From positions 186,001 through 250,000 of the forward strand of contig SNVD02012294.1 of assembly GCA_013180625.2 (NCBI GenBank): a DNA stretch of 64,000 nt, in the 5' to 3' direction. Position numbers and translations under genes: made by a program. Under the pieces are notes generated by a model, which was not told the DNA's origin, searched no databases, and worked only from the letters and a program-made list of their open reading frames with translations. The stretch comes from Boswellia sacra (taxonomy: Eukaryota > Streptophyta > Magnoliopsida > Sapindales > Burseraceae). The stretch's first letter is position 1; the number at the start of each line of letters is the position of its first letter. Positions 23,851 through 34,238 of this stretch are shown here, one piece after another.

Positions 23851-24107
23851 TCAAAATTTTTGTAAATTTAATGTAAAAATTGTAAATCTTTGTATAAAAA
23901 TCGTAAATGTAAAAAAAAAATTGTAAATGAACAATTTTTTATATTTACGACTTTTATACAATGGTTTATAACTTTTACACTAATTTATAAAAAATTAAAA
24001 ATAATTATATAATTTTTTATTTATAATTTTTTTTATATTTACGATTTTTATATAAGAATTTATATGTTTTACACAAAATTTATAAAAATTTCGAAAAAAA
24101 TGATGTA
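23851..24107. mobile_element. MITE-like inverted repeat upstream of EC1 copy 2
   Basis: The left end (GATGCACTATTTTTCAAAATTTTTGTAAATTT) is matched by the inverted right end (AAATTTATAAAAATTTCGAAAAAAATGATGTAC). The interior is AT-rich with GTAAAT/ATTTAC runs. The whole can fold back on itself. It lies about 320-580 bases upstream of the EC1 copy 2 start codon. No clear target duplication was found. Confidence 0.55.
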
Positions 24108-24313
24108 CCGTACAAGCTAAAGCCGTGAATCATAGTTCCGCTTTAATTATCATTTATAAGAACAATAATTATGTATGCATAAATATATTGACCCGTCTCA
24201 TCAACTTCCCCTCAACAATATCCAGCTGATAAGCACAATCATTTATTTCAAGCTTTTAGATCCCCATATATGTATGTCTGTAACGTACGTTTAATTTCCA
24301 TTAATTGTTCCAT

Positions 24314-24324
24314 CTCTATATAAA
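24314..24324 (+). promoter_or_regulatory. TATA box of EC1 copy 2
   Basis: TCTATATAAAC about 105 bases before the start codon. Between it and the ATG lies a (CT)n microsatellite (about 24369-24402) that falls within the likely 5' leader. Confidence 0.7.
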
Positions 24325-24368
24325 CATAAGCAATTCACCACATTCTCTTCACTGTTCTCCAGCTTCTC

Positions 24369-24369
24369 T

Positions 24370-24402
<33 letters not shown>
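24369..24402 (+). repeat. (CT)n microsatellite in the EC1 copy 2 leader
   Basis: About 17 CT units between the TATA box and the ATG. CT-rich leaders are common in plants, and this one is likely to vary in length between individuals. Confidence 0.85.
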
Positions 24403-24406
<4 letters not shown>

Positions 24407-24427
24407 CTATCTCTGTCTCTCATTTAC

Positions 24428-24832
24428 ATGGCTAATGCTTCAAAACTTCTCTTGCTCACTTTTGTTTTAGCTTTGATAATGGCTTCGATGGCCAGACCAT
24501 TGGCTTCTGGCAGCAAGTCAAGTCTAATGTCTCGATTAAAACTAGACGATGAATCATCAAATTGCTGGGACTCGTTAACTCAGCTTCAATCATGCACAGG
24601 AGAAATTGTTCTATTTTTTCTGAATCGTGAGACCTACTTAGGCCAGAGCTGTTGCCGAGCTATACACACTATTGGGAACCAATGTTGGCCTACCATGATG
24701 GCGACTCTAGGTTTTTCTGCAGAAGAAGGAGATGTACTCGAAGGCTATTGTGATCATGAAACGTCTCAACTCCAATCTCCTCCGTCAACACCGTCGGTTG
24801 GGTTTACTACGGTTGCTACTATGAAGACTTAA
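24428..24832 (+). CDS. EC1: Egg cell-secreted protein EC1-like, copy 2
   Basis: A single exon of 134 residues. The start MANASKLLLL is chosen because it aligns with the other copies and begins the signal peptide (about residues 1-22). The in-frame upstream extension is just the translated CT repeat. The mature protein keeps all six cysteines (NCWDSL, LQSCTG, SCCRAI, NQCWPT, GYCDH) and the conserved FFLNxETYLG and CWPTMMATLGF blocks, with Arg where copies 1 and 3 have Gly after FFLN. The C-terminal tail is Ser/Pro/Thr-rich and differs from copies 1 and 3. Predicted role as for copy 1: secretion by the egg cell and sperm activation at fertilisation. Confidence 0.92.
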   Translation: MANASKLLLLTFVLALIMASMARPLASGSKSSLMSRLKLDDESSNCWDSLTQLQSCTGEIVLFFLNRETYLGQSCCRAIHTIGNQCWPTMMATLGFSAEEGDVLEGYCDHETSQLQSPPSTPSVGFTTVATMKT

Positions 24833-24863
24833 TTTGGTTCGATTCCATGACTGCATATATGTT

Positions 24864-24868
<5 letters not shown>

Positions 24869-24904
<36 letters not shown>
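24869..24904. repeat. (AT)n microsatellite
   Basis: A pure AT dinucleotide run just downstream of the EC1 copy 2 stop codon, probably in its 3' UTR. Confidence 0.85.
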
Positions 24905-24906
<2 letters not shown>

Positions 24907-26106
24907 GATTTGGGTTTGGTTATTTAGAGTAAGGAAAGATAGTATCATCAATAATTGACGCTTAAATATTAAAAGGCTTTTTTTATTTTTTATTTTTATA
25001 TGAATCAGTCTATCTGCGTCGTTCTTGTTTGTATTTGCGAGGGTTCAGTGTGTGAGTGCTTATCAGTGCAAAGTTATGAATAAGAGTGAATGGAAATGAT
25101 AATTAGCTTTTGGGTCACTTGGAAATTGGAAGCAATTTTTTATTTTTATTTTTATGGATAATAAAATTATATTTAGTTCAACCTTAAAGAGGAATATATC
25201 ATATAATTTTGTTATCATTAAGAGAGTCTAAAGTATCATTAAGTTATCATATATAGCAGCATAATGATTTGATATTTCAGATTAATAAAAAATCATCATA
25301 TTAATTATCATATTAACTTCATAAATATGTGAGATGTTATATGATACAAAGTACAAATGATGATTCTTATAAACAACGTTAGAAAAATTAATTAAGCAGC
25401 CTTAAGGTGTTAAAATTAACAACCAATATACATAATACATGCATTATTACGCACCAATTAATCAATCCATAAACTCAATGAACTTTCATGCTTTTTTAAA
25501 TTTATAAAATACCTTTGAAAATTTTATTGCTAAAAACTTTAAAATATATATTAAACTTTTTAAATCTTCATTCTTCTCATCTAATTTTAAAACTAATTCT
25601 ACAATGTAACCAATAAAATATATCAATTAGTATTTTACTCATAAAATTATTTTTTAAAATCATGTCCCTTTACGTTGTTATACTCAACATTAAAATTTAA
25701 ATTTATCAAACATTAATATTTGTTATATAGTAATTACATGATTTGAAGTGATAGGACTTGAATACACGACTTCTGAGTAGCACAATATGTATAGTTGTGA
25801 TTCGATTGAGATGACGAGCTTAAAGTTAATGTGTATTGAGATATTTAATTACTTTATTAAATACTAATTAAACATTTAAAATTTTTACATGCAAAGTCCT
25901 TTGATTTAATAAAAAAGGTTGAGTGTTATAATGCCATCACCCCAAAATTAAAATTGGTAGCTAATTATACAAATGAAAAAACGTAAATAAACCAACTGGC
26001 CAAGTACATGGCAATGTACACATAGCGGGCGTTACACCGAGAATTAAAAAAAAAACCTAGAATTCGAGTAGCAGCAATTATTATAATAATACAACAGTGC
26101 TACATT
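24905..26106. other. Intergenic between EC1 copy 2 and U3
   Basis: AT-rich, no supported coding sequence or RNA gene. Confidence 0.55.
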
Positions 26107-26149
26107 ATCCCACATCGAAGAGTTGTGCATGTAAACGGAAGCACATATA
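26107..26149 (+). promoter_or_regulatory. USE and TATA box of the U3 snoRNA gene
   Basis: ATCCCACATCG (26107-26117) is an exact match to the plant snRNA upstream sequence element RTCCCACATCG. A TATA-like CATATA begins at 26144, 26 bases later. Plant Pol II snRNA genes have about one helical turn more between these elements. The shorter gap is the Pol III arrangement, and plant U3 genes are known to be Pol III-transcribed. The RNA start follows the TATA box by 29 bases. Confidence 0.9.
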
Positions 26150-26172
26150 CAACACAGAAGACGAAAAGCGGC

Positions 26173-26382
26173 ACGACCTTACTTGAACAGGATCTGTTCT
26201 ATAGGCTCGTACCTCTGTGTCCTTGAGTTCTAAGGGGACAGGATATCAAGTCTGGTGGATGAACCGTGACCTGGTGGTCAGAGCGTGATTAACAGCCTCG
26301 TGGTCCTCGGACTATTGAGACAGTAGAGGATCGTTCTCGGCCAGTGTCTGGCTGGGATGGTCACCAGGTTGTCTGACAGACT
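26173..26382 (+). ncRNA. U3: U3 small nucleolar RNA
   Basis: The sequence starts ACGACCTTACTTGAACAGG and runs on with ATCTGTTCTATAGGCTCG, the conserved plant U3 5' domain (boxes GAC, A and A') that pairs with pre-18S rRNA. Box C' (GATGAACC), box B (AGAGCGTGATTAACAG), box C region and a terminal box D (GTCTGACAG) follow in the usual order, and the total of about 210 nt is normal for plant U3. U3 directs the early cleavages of pre-rRNA in the nucleolus as part of the small-subunit processome. A T-run (ATTTTTCTTTTT) starts about ten bases after the end and would stop Pol III. The promoter is intact, so this copy is probably functional. Confidence 0.93.
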
Positions 26383-26551
26383 TCTAAATTTTTCTTTTTA
26401 AGCCAACAATTGTTTAAGTGTTTGATGAAATGTTGAGAGATTTGACGATTGTGAAGCTCAAAATTTTCTTTTTTGAGCCGATAAATTGTTTGATGAATGG
26501 ATTTGTGTTTGTTATAATCAATAAAGTGTTTGATGAAATGCTGCAGAGAGA

Positions 26552-26866
26552 GAACCGTGACCTGGTGGTCAGAGCGTGATTAACAGCCTCGTGGTCCTCG
26601 GACTATTGAGGCAGTAGAGGATCGTTCTCGGCCAGTGTCTGGCTGGGATGGTCACCAGGTTGTCTGACAGACTTCTAAATTTTTCTTTTTAAGCCAACAA
26701 TTGTTTTTTTTTTGGTTTGTTGTAATCAATTAAGTGTTTGATGAAATGTTGAGAGATTTGACGATTGTGAAACTCAAAATTTTCTTTTTTGAGCCGATAA
26801 ATTGTTTGATGGATGGATTTGTGTTTGTTATAATCAATAAAGTGTTTGATGAAATGCTGCAGAGGA
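26552..26866 (+). pseudogene. U3 3'-domain tandem copy 2
   Basis: Starting at GAACCGTGACCTGG (box C' onward), the U3 3' domain and about 165 bases of its 3' flank are repeated, in direct orientation and directly abutting the first copy's flank. The copy has no 5' domain, no USE and no TATA box. Its U3 part differs from the true gene by very few bases (for example GAGGCAG for GAGACAG). It cannot work as U3 without the rRNA-pairing domain. Confidence 0.9.
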
Positions 26867-27180
26867 GAACCGTGACCTGGTGGTCAGAGCGTGATTAACA
26901 GCCTCGTGGTCCTCGGACTATTGAGGCAGTAGAGGATCGTTCTCGGCCAGTGTCTGGCTGGGATGGTCAGCAGGTTGTCTGACAGACTTCTAAATTTTTC
27001 TTTTTAAGCCAACAATTGTTTTTTTTTTTGGTTTGTTGTAATCAATTAAGTGTTTGATGAAATGTTGAGAGATTTGACGATTGTGAAACTCAAAATTTTC
27101 TTTTTTGAGCCGATAAATTGTTTGATGAATGGATTTGTGTTTGTTATAATCAATAAAGTGTTTGATGAAATGCTGCAGAG
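26867..27180 (+). pseudogene. U3 3'-domain tandem copy 3
   Basis: A third head-to-tail unit with the same 5' boundary as copy 2. It shares copy 2's GAGGCAG variant and its 'GTTTTTTTTTGGTTTG' stretch in the flank, so copies 2 and 3 arose from each other after the first duplication. TCAGCAGG replaces TCACCAGG near the end of the U3 part. It ends at CTGCAGAG, after which the sequence diverges. Confidence 0.9.
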
Positions 27181-27399
27181 AGATTTGATGATTATGTGAT
27201 GTAATACATTGGTGATTTTTCTGTTGGATTTTTATGTTGAGTACTGGAAAATAGGAAAGTCCGCTCAGTGCAATCCCTCCTAGAAACAGCATTGCTTGAA
27301 ATGCGATGATGATGTCAGGATTCATTGGTTATTTATGTGAGCCCATTGAATTGATCAAGCAAATGCAAACTGCAGCTCTGACGCAGCCTACAGCTGAGA

Positions 27400-28115
27400 T
27401 TTTTAAGAATTTACAATCTGTTAAAGAAATCCATGACTACCTTCTTTGCAACTTGTTATATAAACCTTAGGATGACAATGTGCTCTTGGAGACCTCTATG
27501 TATATGTAGCAGCTACATACGATGTGGATTCATTTCTCCTGCAGGAGAGTGTTTTCACAGAATGTTAGTCAGAGAAAATAGTAACATGGACAGCTATCCA
27601 AAGGCATATGGGGATTCATGGACTTGATTTTGAAGCCCCAAGTCTTTTTAATCAAATGGTGTAGGCGAAATAACACCAATTAAGACTATTATCCGGTTGT
27701 GGCTACCCTGGCCTTGTGAGAGAAGATAGTGAGGTTTTTTTATACTTTGAATGGAGGCTTAATATTGACTCTGATTTGGACCATTATACTTGCATTGCAA
27801 GGTTGATCTTATGGGTCAATCTGGAGAGCTTAAATAGGCATTGGCTATGATTACGGAAATGGTAAAGAGTAGAACTTGGGCTTTTAGGCTTGCAGCCTGA
27901 AGAGTTTATGGGGGCAGAAAACTTGGGGAGTATGTGGCACAGAGGCTTTTGGAGTTGGAACCTGATAATTTTGGGTATTATACATTGTTGTGTAATATGT
28001 ACGAGCTAGTGTAGGACTTCAGGCGAGTTATGAATGAGAAGAATTTGAAGAAGAAACCGGCCTCTAGCTTGCATTCACGAGAAAGGGAGAATTCTTGATT
28101 TTGTTTCCGGAGATC
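27400..28115 (+). pseudogene. Decayed pentatricopeptide repeat (PPR) gene
   Basis: Shifting plus-strand frames resemble the C-terminal PPR and E-domain part of a plant organelle RNA-editing-type PPR protein. Recognisable pieces are a YGIHG...EA.SLFNQMV-like segment near 27610-27660, DLDHYTCIARL near 27778-27810, and LGEYVAQRLLELEPDNFGYYTLL near 27930-27990, followed by KNLKKKPA. Several frameshifts and stops interrupt it. In such proteins these repeats bind organellar RNA. This copy cannot encode a product. The N-terminal part is not evident; it may begin within or before the U3 repeats. Confidence 0.75.
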
Positions 28116-29230
28116 AGCCGCGCCATTGAGCTGTCTGCGAATTGTAACTGGTTAAGTAACAGAATTTTGGATAGTCATTGTTGTTAATCAGTGAAGGGGC
28201 ATCAGAATACAGCATGGATTTTCTGCTTTTAGTTCGCAGCTGCAGGTCCTTGTACAAGCGGCCTTACATTGGTAGTTCTGTTCTCTCTGGAAATGATATG
28301 AGAACGAACATACAGGACTCCATTGCCAAGGCCTGATTGTCTAAGCAGACACCTCTTTTAAAAAGGACTCACATAAATAAATTAACCTATGCAATTAACC
28401 CTTTACAGAAAGCGAGTGCCTCTCCCACCATCCTTAAAAGTTCTCCAAATCCAGTGCTCTCTTCAAGTGGATATCCCCATCAAGGTGTTTTATTTTCAAG
28501 CCCAGTACTCTCAAACTCAACAATGAGCATGTTATGCATACATTACATAGAACTTACTCTTCAACGCCAGCTTAGAAGAAAAATGTGTCCGATGTTTATA
28601 AGCTCAATTTCCAAGTCTTTGACTTACCAATGTACCCTCTTGACAAGAAAGGGCAAATCCGAATTGTACATTCGAAATTTCTAAAGATATGAGTATTAAA
28701 TCATTTTACAAATAAATATAACAGCTATTTGCATAAGTACAATTTTTGGTGAAAGAGACAGGAAGAGAAAGGTGAGCAATGTTCATGCTTTAAAACAAGA
28801 TGCTACTACTCCCATGAGTAAACCTACCTCTTGATTTAGCCAGTGAGGAATTTACCAGTGGATTCTATACATGTCTATCCGTTTCAAAGCCAGTAAGCAG
28901 ATAACATTATCAAGGACAAAATCTGGCTAGTTTCTTTGTTTTTGGGGCATAATCGTCTATTTACTTTGTGATTATTTTTCCCATATAAATGGAGGAAAAT
29001 TACTATGGCATACTAATTTCTACAATGATACGAAAGCAATATGCAAGATGAAAGTTTATATTTTGGCTCCTTTTGGAAATGGCCAAAACAGATTTGTATG
29101 CTATTTAGGACGAATTCCAGCTTTGTAACCCTGAATGGAACTTTTTTGATAGCTTCAGTGTTGTAACCAAGCTACTAATTCTATGAGAACGGAACACCAA
29201 CAGTACTGAAAATAAATAAATAAATATATA
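28116..29230. other. Intergenic
   Basis: No supported gene. Short open frames (for example 28337-28684, plus) lack any recognisable feature. Confidence 0.5.
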
Positions 29231-30073
29231 AAGTAAAACCCGATAAATGAATATTACTAGGATCATGAAAAATTATTATTTTATAAAGGTTATTTAATTA
29301 TCGATAAATGAATAATTATTCATTTACAAAGATTTTTACATTTTAATTACTTGTGTGTGTATATATGTATAACGAATTCATGAATGTGTTATTAATAAAA
29401 GAAATAATGGATACAACCATTACAAATGTTCTCGATATTGAAAAATCTGGTCAGATGTAGGTATGACTGTAGAACAAAAAGTTGGTGAAGATGATGACAT
29501 TCATAAATACATGAAGCCGTTTCTATTCTATGCTATAGAAATTCAATGAAAGTTGAGTAAATTTTAAATTATCCTAATGAGAATGATACAGTAATGGAAT
29601 TGCCTACTAATAAATAAATTATTCAATGGGTAATAGACATATCTACTGATGATGATTATGATTCAGATGATAGTTCTATTTTACTAAATGTTTCTCTGAA
29701 AAAGACCATTTAAGCCATAACAACCATACACAACTTCTTCCTACAATATGAAAAAAATTCCAAATATGGTGAGGATGGAGAGAGAAAAAACAAAAAGCTT
29801 TAGATGCATATTTTGAAAAAGAGAAGAATTAGAAACTAGAAGTTGTAAAAAAAAAATCACATTGATATTATAAATTTTATATGTTATATATTTTATGTAT
29901 TTAATCAAATATTAATTTATATTTTTATTTAGCCTTAAAGGATTTGAAAAAAATTATTATCTTATACATTTAACGAATTTATTTATTTATTACATATGCT
30001 CGAATCGGAATTAGAAAATTTTATTATCTAACAGAGGATATTAATTTATCGAACATTTTTTTATCGAAGTTTC
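29231..30073 (+). mobile_element. Tigger/pogo-like DNA transposon relic
   Basis: The left end (GTAAAACCCGATAAATGAATATT, then GGATCATG) and the inverted right end (GAAACTTCGATAAA...TCGATAAATTAATATCC) resemble the CAGTAAAACCTC-TATAAATTAATA termini of plant Tc1/mariner-pogo elements. Inside, broken plus-strand frames read acidic and coiled segments (WVIDISTDDDYDSDD, ITTIHNFFLQYE) like the C-terminus of Tigger-type transposases. Only the 3' part of a transposase would fit, so this is an internally deleted relic. Confidence 0.5.
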
Positions 30074-30087
30074 TCTCTCTCTCTCTC

Positions 30088-30118
<31 letters not shown>
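30074..30118. repeat. (TC)n and (TA)n microsatellites
   Basis: A short TC run is followed by a TA run immediately after the Tigger-like relic. Confidence 0.8.
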
Positions 30119-30124
<6 letters not shown>

Positions 30125-30600
30125 TTTAATAACTACCCTATTAGCTTGTTTTACAACTAGGAGATTTGTAAATGTATATTTGTATACCATATTATTATTG
30201 TAATCAATTAAAAAGTAAAAACATACTCCCACAGACATTTAATTTTTAATAACTACCCAATTGGCTTGTTTTACAACTTGTAGATCTGTAAACATATTTT
30301 CGTATACCATATTATTATTGCAATCAAATAAAAGATTAAAACATACATATTAAAAACTTCCAATCATTTTACTCATTAATTAAGTTTCTACTGAATTGAA
30401 TTTTCTACCACAAACTTAGATACCATACTCACCACTCTAATTATAACGTAAAATCAATGCGATTTGATCTCGCCAGCTTCCCCTAATGGGTGTTACGAAC
30501 ATTTCTTATTAATATCTGTACTTTTAATCATTTCAGACTCTTGGTTCCCCTCCCATGTAACGTTTTCACCCACTAGAAAGCGATGATTACAATTGTATAT

Positions 30601-30610
30601 CTATAAATAG
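30601..30610 (+). promoter_or_regulatory. TATA box of EC1 copy 3
   Basis: CTATAAATAG, 67 bases before the start codon. Confidence 0.75.
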
Positions 30611-30676
30611 GCCATAGCAATTCATCGCATGATCTCAGAACCCTCCGCACATCTCTCTCAATCTCTAACACACAGA

Positions 30677-31108
30677 ATGGCTAACAATATCGCTTCCAAG
30701 CTCTTGTTTCTCACTGTCGTTTTGGCTTTGTTCATGGCGTCCAGGACCACGACCAGGGCAGCTCGACCATTACCAATGGACAACCCTAAGCCAAGTAATC
30801 TCGTGGCCAGACTTAAACTAGATAATGAATCATCAAGCTGCTGGGACTCTTTGATGCAACTTCAAGCATGCACTGGAGAGCTTATCATGTTCTTCCTGAA
30901 TGGTGAGGCTTACCTTGGTCGCAGCTGCTGCCAAGCCATACATACCATTAGTTTGCAGTGCTGGCCTACTATGATAGACACGCTAGGGTTCACCACCGAG
31001 GAAACTGACATACTCCAAGGGTACTGTGCTAGTGAAGCACCGCCGCAGCCGCCGACTGTGGTGCCTGTTAAGGTTGTTGACCTGCCTCCTCTAGACTTGG
31101 TTCCTTAA
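30677..31108 (+). CDS. EC1: Egg cell-secreted protein EC1-like, copy 3
   Basis: A single exon of 143 residues. The start MANNIASKLLFL aligns with the MAN starts of the other copies; the upstream in-frame ATG at 30629 lies only 19 bases after the TATA box. A signal peptide of about 30 residues is followed by six cysteines in the same spacing (SCWDSL, LQACTG, SCCQAI, LQCWPT, GYCAS). The FFLNGEAYLG and CWPTMIDTLGF blocks are conserved. It lacks the NQ before CWP and the DHET after GYC that copies 1 and 2 share, and its tail is proline-rich (PPQPPTVVP). It is the most diverged of the three, suggesting an older duplication. Confidence 0.92.
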   Translation: MANNIASKLLFLTVVLALFMASRTTTRAARPLPMDNPKPSNLVARLKLDNESSSCWDSLMQLQACTGELIMFFLNGEAYLGRSCCQAIHTISLQCWPTMIDTLGFTTEETDILQGYCASEAPPQPPTVVPVKVVDLPPLDLVP

Positions 31109-32059
31109 AAGAAAATTATTTAGGTTGTATATCGTTTTAACGATAAGCAATAATAATGGTTGAGTTTAATATATATATATTTTTTAATGTTTTAAGTTAA
31201 CCAAGAAAATAATATCTATTATATGGAAAGGAAAAAAAAAAGCCTTTTTGATGATTAATGCGTGATATAACTCCAAATCTCGTTACTTATGGTAACGACA
31301 CTAATAATCTTTGGATTGATTAAGATATCATTTCAAATGAGTTAGAATATGCTAATCATATTGAATATTTAACATTCAACATCTCAGCTAATGAAGAAAA
31401 TTGAGAAATAACTCATAATTTTTAATCCAATTAATAAAAATGGACCTTGAATTAATTTACTTCAATATAAAGTCTCTGTAAAGTTTTTGGTCTCTTATGA
31501 TGTGATCAAGTTGAGTTTGTATTCTCATTCTAAATTAAATAGGGTTTCAATAATGACACTTGAGCAATGCTTCGAGCTAGTTCAATTATTTGAGACACAC
31601 TAACATTAACAGTCTTATTAACCTTCATTCTGAAGTATCTATATAATTTTAATTTTGAAATTATCCTTTTTCTTTAAATGATGAATTCTAAGTTTTAATT
31701 TTTACATTAAATAACATAAGGATCTATTGTAATTTTATCAAAATTTTAAGATCTCCTACTCTAACAATTAATGCATCTAATACCGAGAAACATCATTGCT
31801 TTAGTTATCAAATCTCATTAAATTTGGTTTAATTATATTTGATAAAGTATAAAGACATTGTTTGTCAGTTTATCAAGTTCCAAGGTGATTTTGACCAATC
31901 CTAAGTTAAAGTGATGAAGTTTTAATTTCGTGTGAATTTTCTTTTAAATTTCAAAATTATTAAGTCATCGTTTTATATTGGGCAACTTGTATTGTAATTT
32001 CGTGATGTTATAATTTCATGCGAATTTTATAAGGTTAAATTTTAGGTAGTGCGTGTTAG
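31109..32059. other. Intergenic
   Basis: 3' flank of EC1 copy 3, then AT-rich DNA grading into the ~170-bp satellite. No gene seen. Confidence 0.5.
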
Positions 32060-33095
32060 ATTACCTTAAAACATTTTAAAATTCTAATCCTATAATTTTC
32101 TTTATGTTAAGAATTTTGTCATTCATGTGCGACAAAATGTTATATACCTACGTTAAAAAGCTATTATATTTATTACAAACAAAATTTTATGTATTACATC
32201 ATAAGAATGATATATTACGTTTAAATTTTAAAATTGTATTTTGAGGCAGGAATATAATTTTTAACTAATTTAAAATATTATCAATTGAAGCACGACAAAA
32301 TGTTATCTATAACAAAAGGCTATTATTTGTTATCATAAGCTAAATTTTATGCATCGCATCAAATGAATGATAGATTACATTTAGAAGATAAAATTCTAAT
32401 ACTTTTTTTTTTGAGGCAAGAATATGACTTTTAACTATTTTAAGAATTTACCTATTTAAGTTCGACAAAATGTTATGTACAACAAAAAACTATTGTTTCT
32501 TATTCTAGGCTAAATTTTATGTATTATATCACAAGAATGATATATTAGATTTAAAAGTTTGAAATTATAATTCTAAATTTGTATTTTTTGAAATAAAAAT
32601 ATAATTTTTAAATATATTAAGAATTTTCCTATTCGAGTGCAATAAAATATTATTTACATGCAATGAAAGACTATTATTCTTATTCTTAGATAAATTTTAT
32701 CTATTAACTATTATTTCCTATCCTAAGCTAAATTTTATGTATTGCATTAGAAGATGATAAATTACGTTTAAAAGTTTAAAATTTTAATAATAAATTTGTA
32801 TTTTGTGAGACAAGAATAAAATTTTTAACCATATTACAAATTTATCCATTCAAGTGTATCAAATGTTATGTTCATGCGACAAAAAACTAATGTTTCTTAT
32901 CCTAAGCTAAATTTTATATTTTACATCACAAATATGATAGATTACGTTTAAAGGTTTAAAAATTTAATCATAAATTTGTATTTCTTGTGGCAAGAATATA
33001 ATTTTTAATATTATTAAGCATTCACTAATATATACAATTGTAGCAGAAAGTAATAAACATGCAACCAAAAACTATTATTATTTATCCTTATGTAT
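32060..33095. repeat. ~170-bp satellite-like tandem array, segment 1
   Basis: About six degenerate units. Each has the order GCGACAAAATGTTAT ... CTATTNTTTCTTATCCTAAGCTAAATTTTATGTATT ... ATGATAGATTACGTTTAAAAGTTT ... CTAAATTTGTATTTTTTGAGGCAAGAATATAATTTTTAA. The ACAAAATGTTA anchor recurs at about 32131, 32293, 32463, 32641 and 32857, so spacing is 162-216 bp. The larger gap contains a local repeat of the CCTAAGCTAAATTTTAT part. Confidence 0.85.
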
Positions 33096-34045
33096 TGTAA
33101 CACCAGATCAATAATAATGAAAGAGCAAAAACTTGTACCTCTGATTTGGGTTGACATACTGCATCACTCCCAGCTCCGTAATTCACACAGCAACCACACG
33201 AACTTCCCTTCATCTTACTTGAACACAACTCCACAAACTAAAAGAGGGAATGGGTATTTGCAAAGGCATTCTGATGCCAAAATCAGGTCCCAAATTTGTG
33301 ATAATATGCTGTGTAAGTAAAGCTGAGACTGAAATTAAGCTGAGAATTCGGCTGTGAATAATCAGTAAACCGGAGGAGATAAGATAAAGGGATTGGAAGA
33401 GCTCTGAGAGCTAGTGGCTGGTTATTTTCTGTTCTCTTTTGGTGTATGAGGCCTTCCCCTTTCATCCTATCCTTCCTCATACCCAGGCCAATCTCGAGCT
33501 CCCACTACGATTGACGTCTGCCTTCTTTGGGAACATTCTGCGGCATCCTTTTTCCTTAATCGGCACTCAGCAACCCTGCTGCCTCCATGACCTGTTCTAC
33601 TTCTCCCTCTCAACTCTACCCTCCATTCTCTCCTATTTCTACTTTGTAATATTCATCCTCTCTCCGTCCTCAATTCCCCTCATTGTCAACTGGTTTTTCT
33701 TCCTCTCTTCCTTCTTGCCTTTTATGAATTCTTTCCATTGCCCACTGGTTTTTTAGCCTCTCTATATTTCAAAATCTGAATTCCCTCGCTGTCTCCTCTC
33801 TCCCACGTGAAGGCTTCACCAACCTTCGTAATACCACCAGCTTGTGTCTCCTCTTCTTGGTTGACCATCGGATTTTGTATTCTTCCTCTCTAATTTGAAT
33901 TAGTGAAAGGCCTAATGGGCTAGACTTCAGGCTTTGTCAAGTTTATATCCAATTGGGCTCCCATAATGCTTTTGTTCTATGTTGTGCTCGCCCTTCCTTG
34001 GGCTGTAGATGGGCTTGGCCTCAATCGCAATTTTACTCCCTTTCA
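33096..34045 (-). mobile_element. Probable solo LTR inserted in the satellite
   Basis: A 950-bp block of different composition breaks the satellite. It begins TGTAACACCAGATC and ends CTCCCTTTCA (TG...CA), and the satellite unit resumes right after it with GATAAATTACGTTTAA. It has no coding frame worth reporting and no polypurine tract or primer site, so a solo LTR (or a short non-autonomous element) is the best reading. A clear target duplication is not visible, and the orientation is a guess. Confidence 0.45.
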
Positions 34046-34238
34046 GATAAATTACGTTTAATAGTTTAAAATTCTAATCCTAAATTTGTATTGTTTGAGG
34101 CAATAATGTAATAAACTATAATATTTAGAATTTACCCATTCAAATACGACAAAATGTCATGCACGTGCGACCAAAAACTATTGTTCTTTATTCTAAGCTA
34201 AACTTCATGTATGCATCTCAAGAATGATATATTACGCA
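34046..34238. repeat. ~170-bp satellite-like array, segment 2
   Basis: One unit with the same word order as segment 1 (GTTTAATAGTTTAAAATTCTAATCC, then ACGACAAAATGTCATGCACGTGCGAC, then CTAAGCTAAACTTCATGTATGC). It ends at GATATATTACG where the LTR retroelement begins. Confidence 0.85.

Noticed and set aside
24305..24427. Upstream in-frame extension of EC1 copy 2 (41 codons)
   Set aside because: It overlaps the TATA box and translates the CT microsatellite. The MAN start fits the signal peptide and the other copies.
30629..30676. Upstream in-frame start of EC1 copy 3
   Set aside because: It lies only about 19 bases after the TATA box and would put 16 polar residues before the signal peptide.
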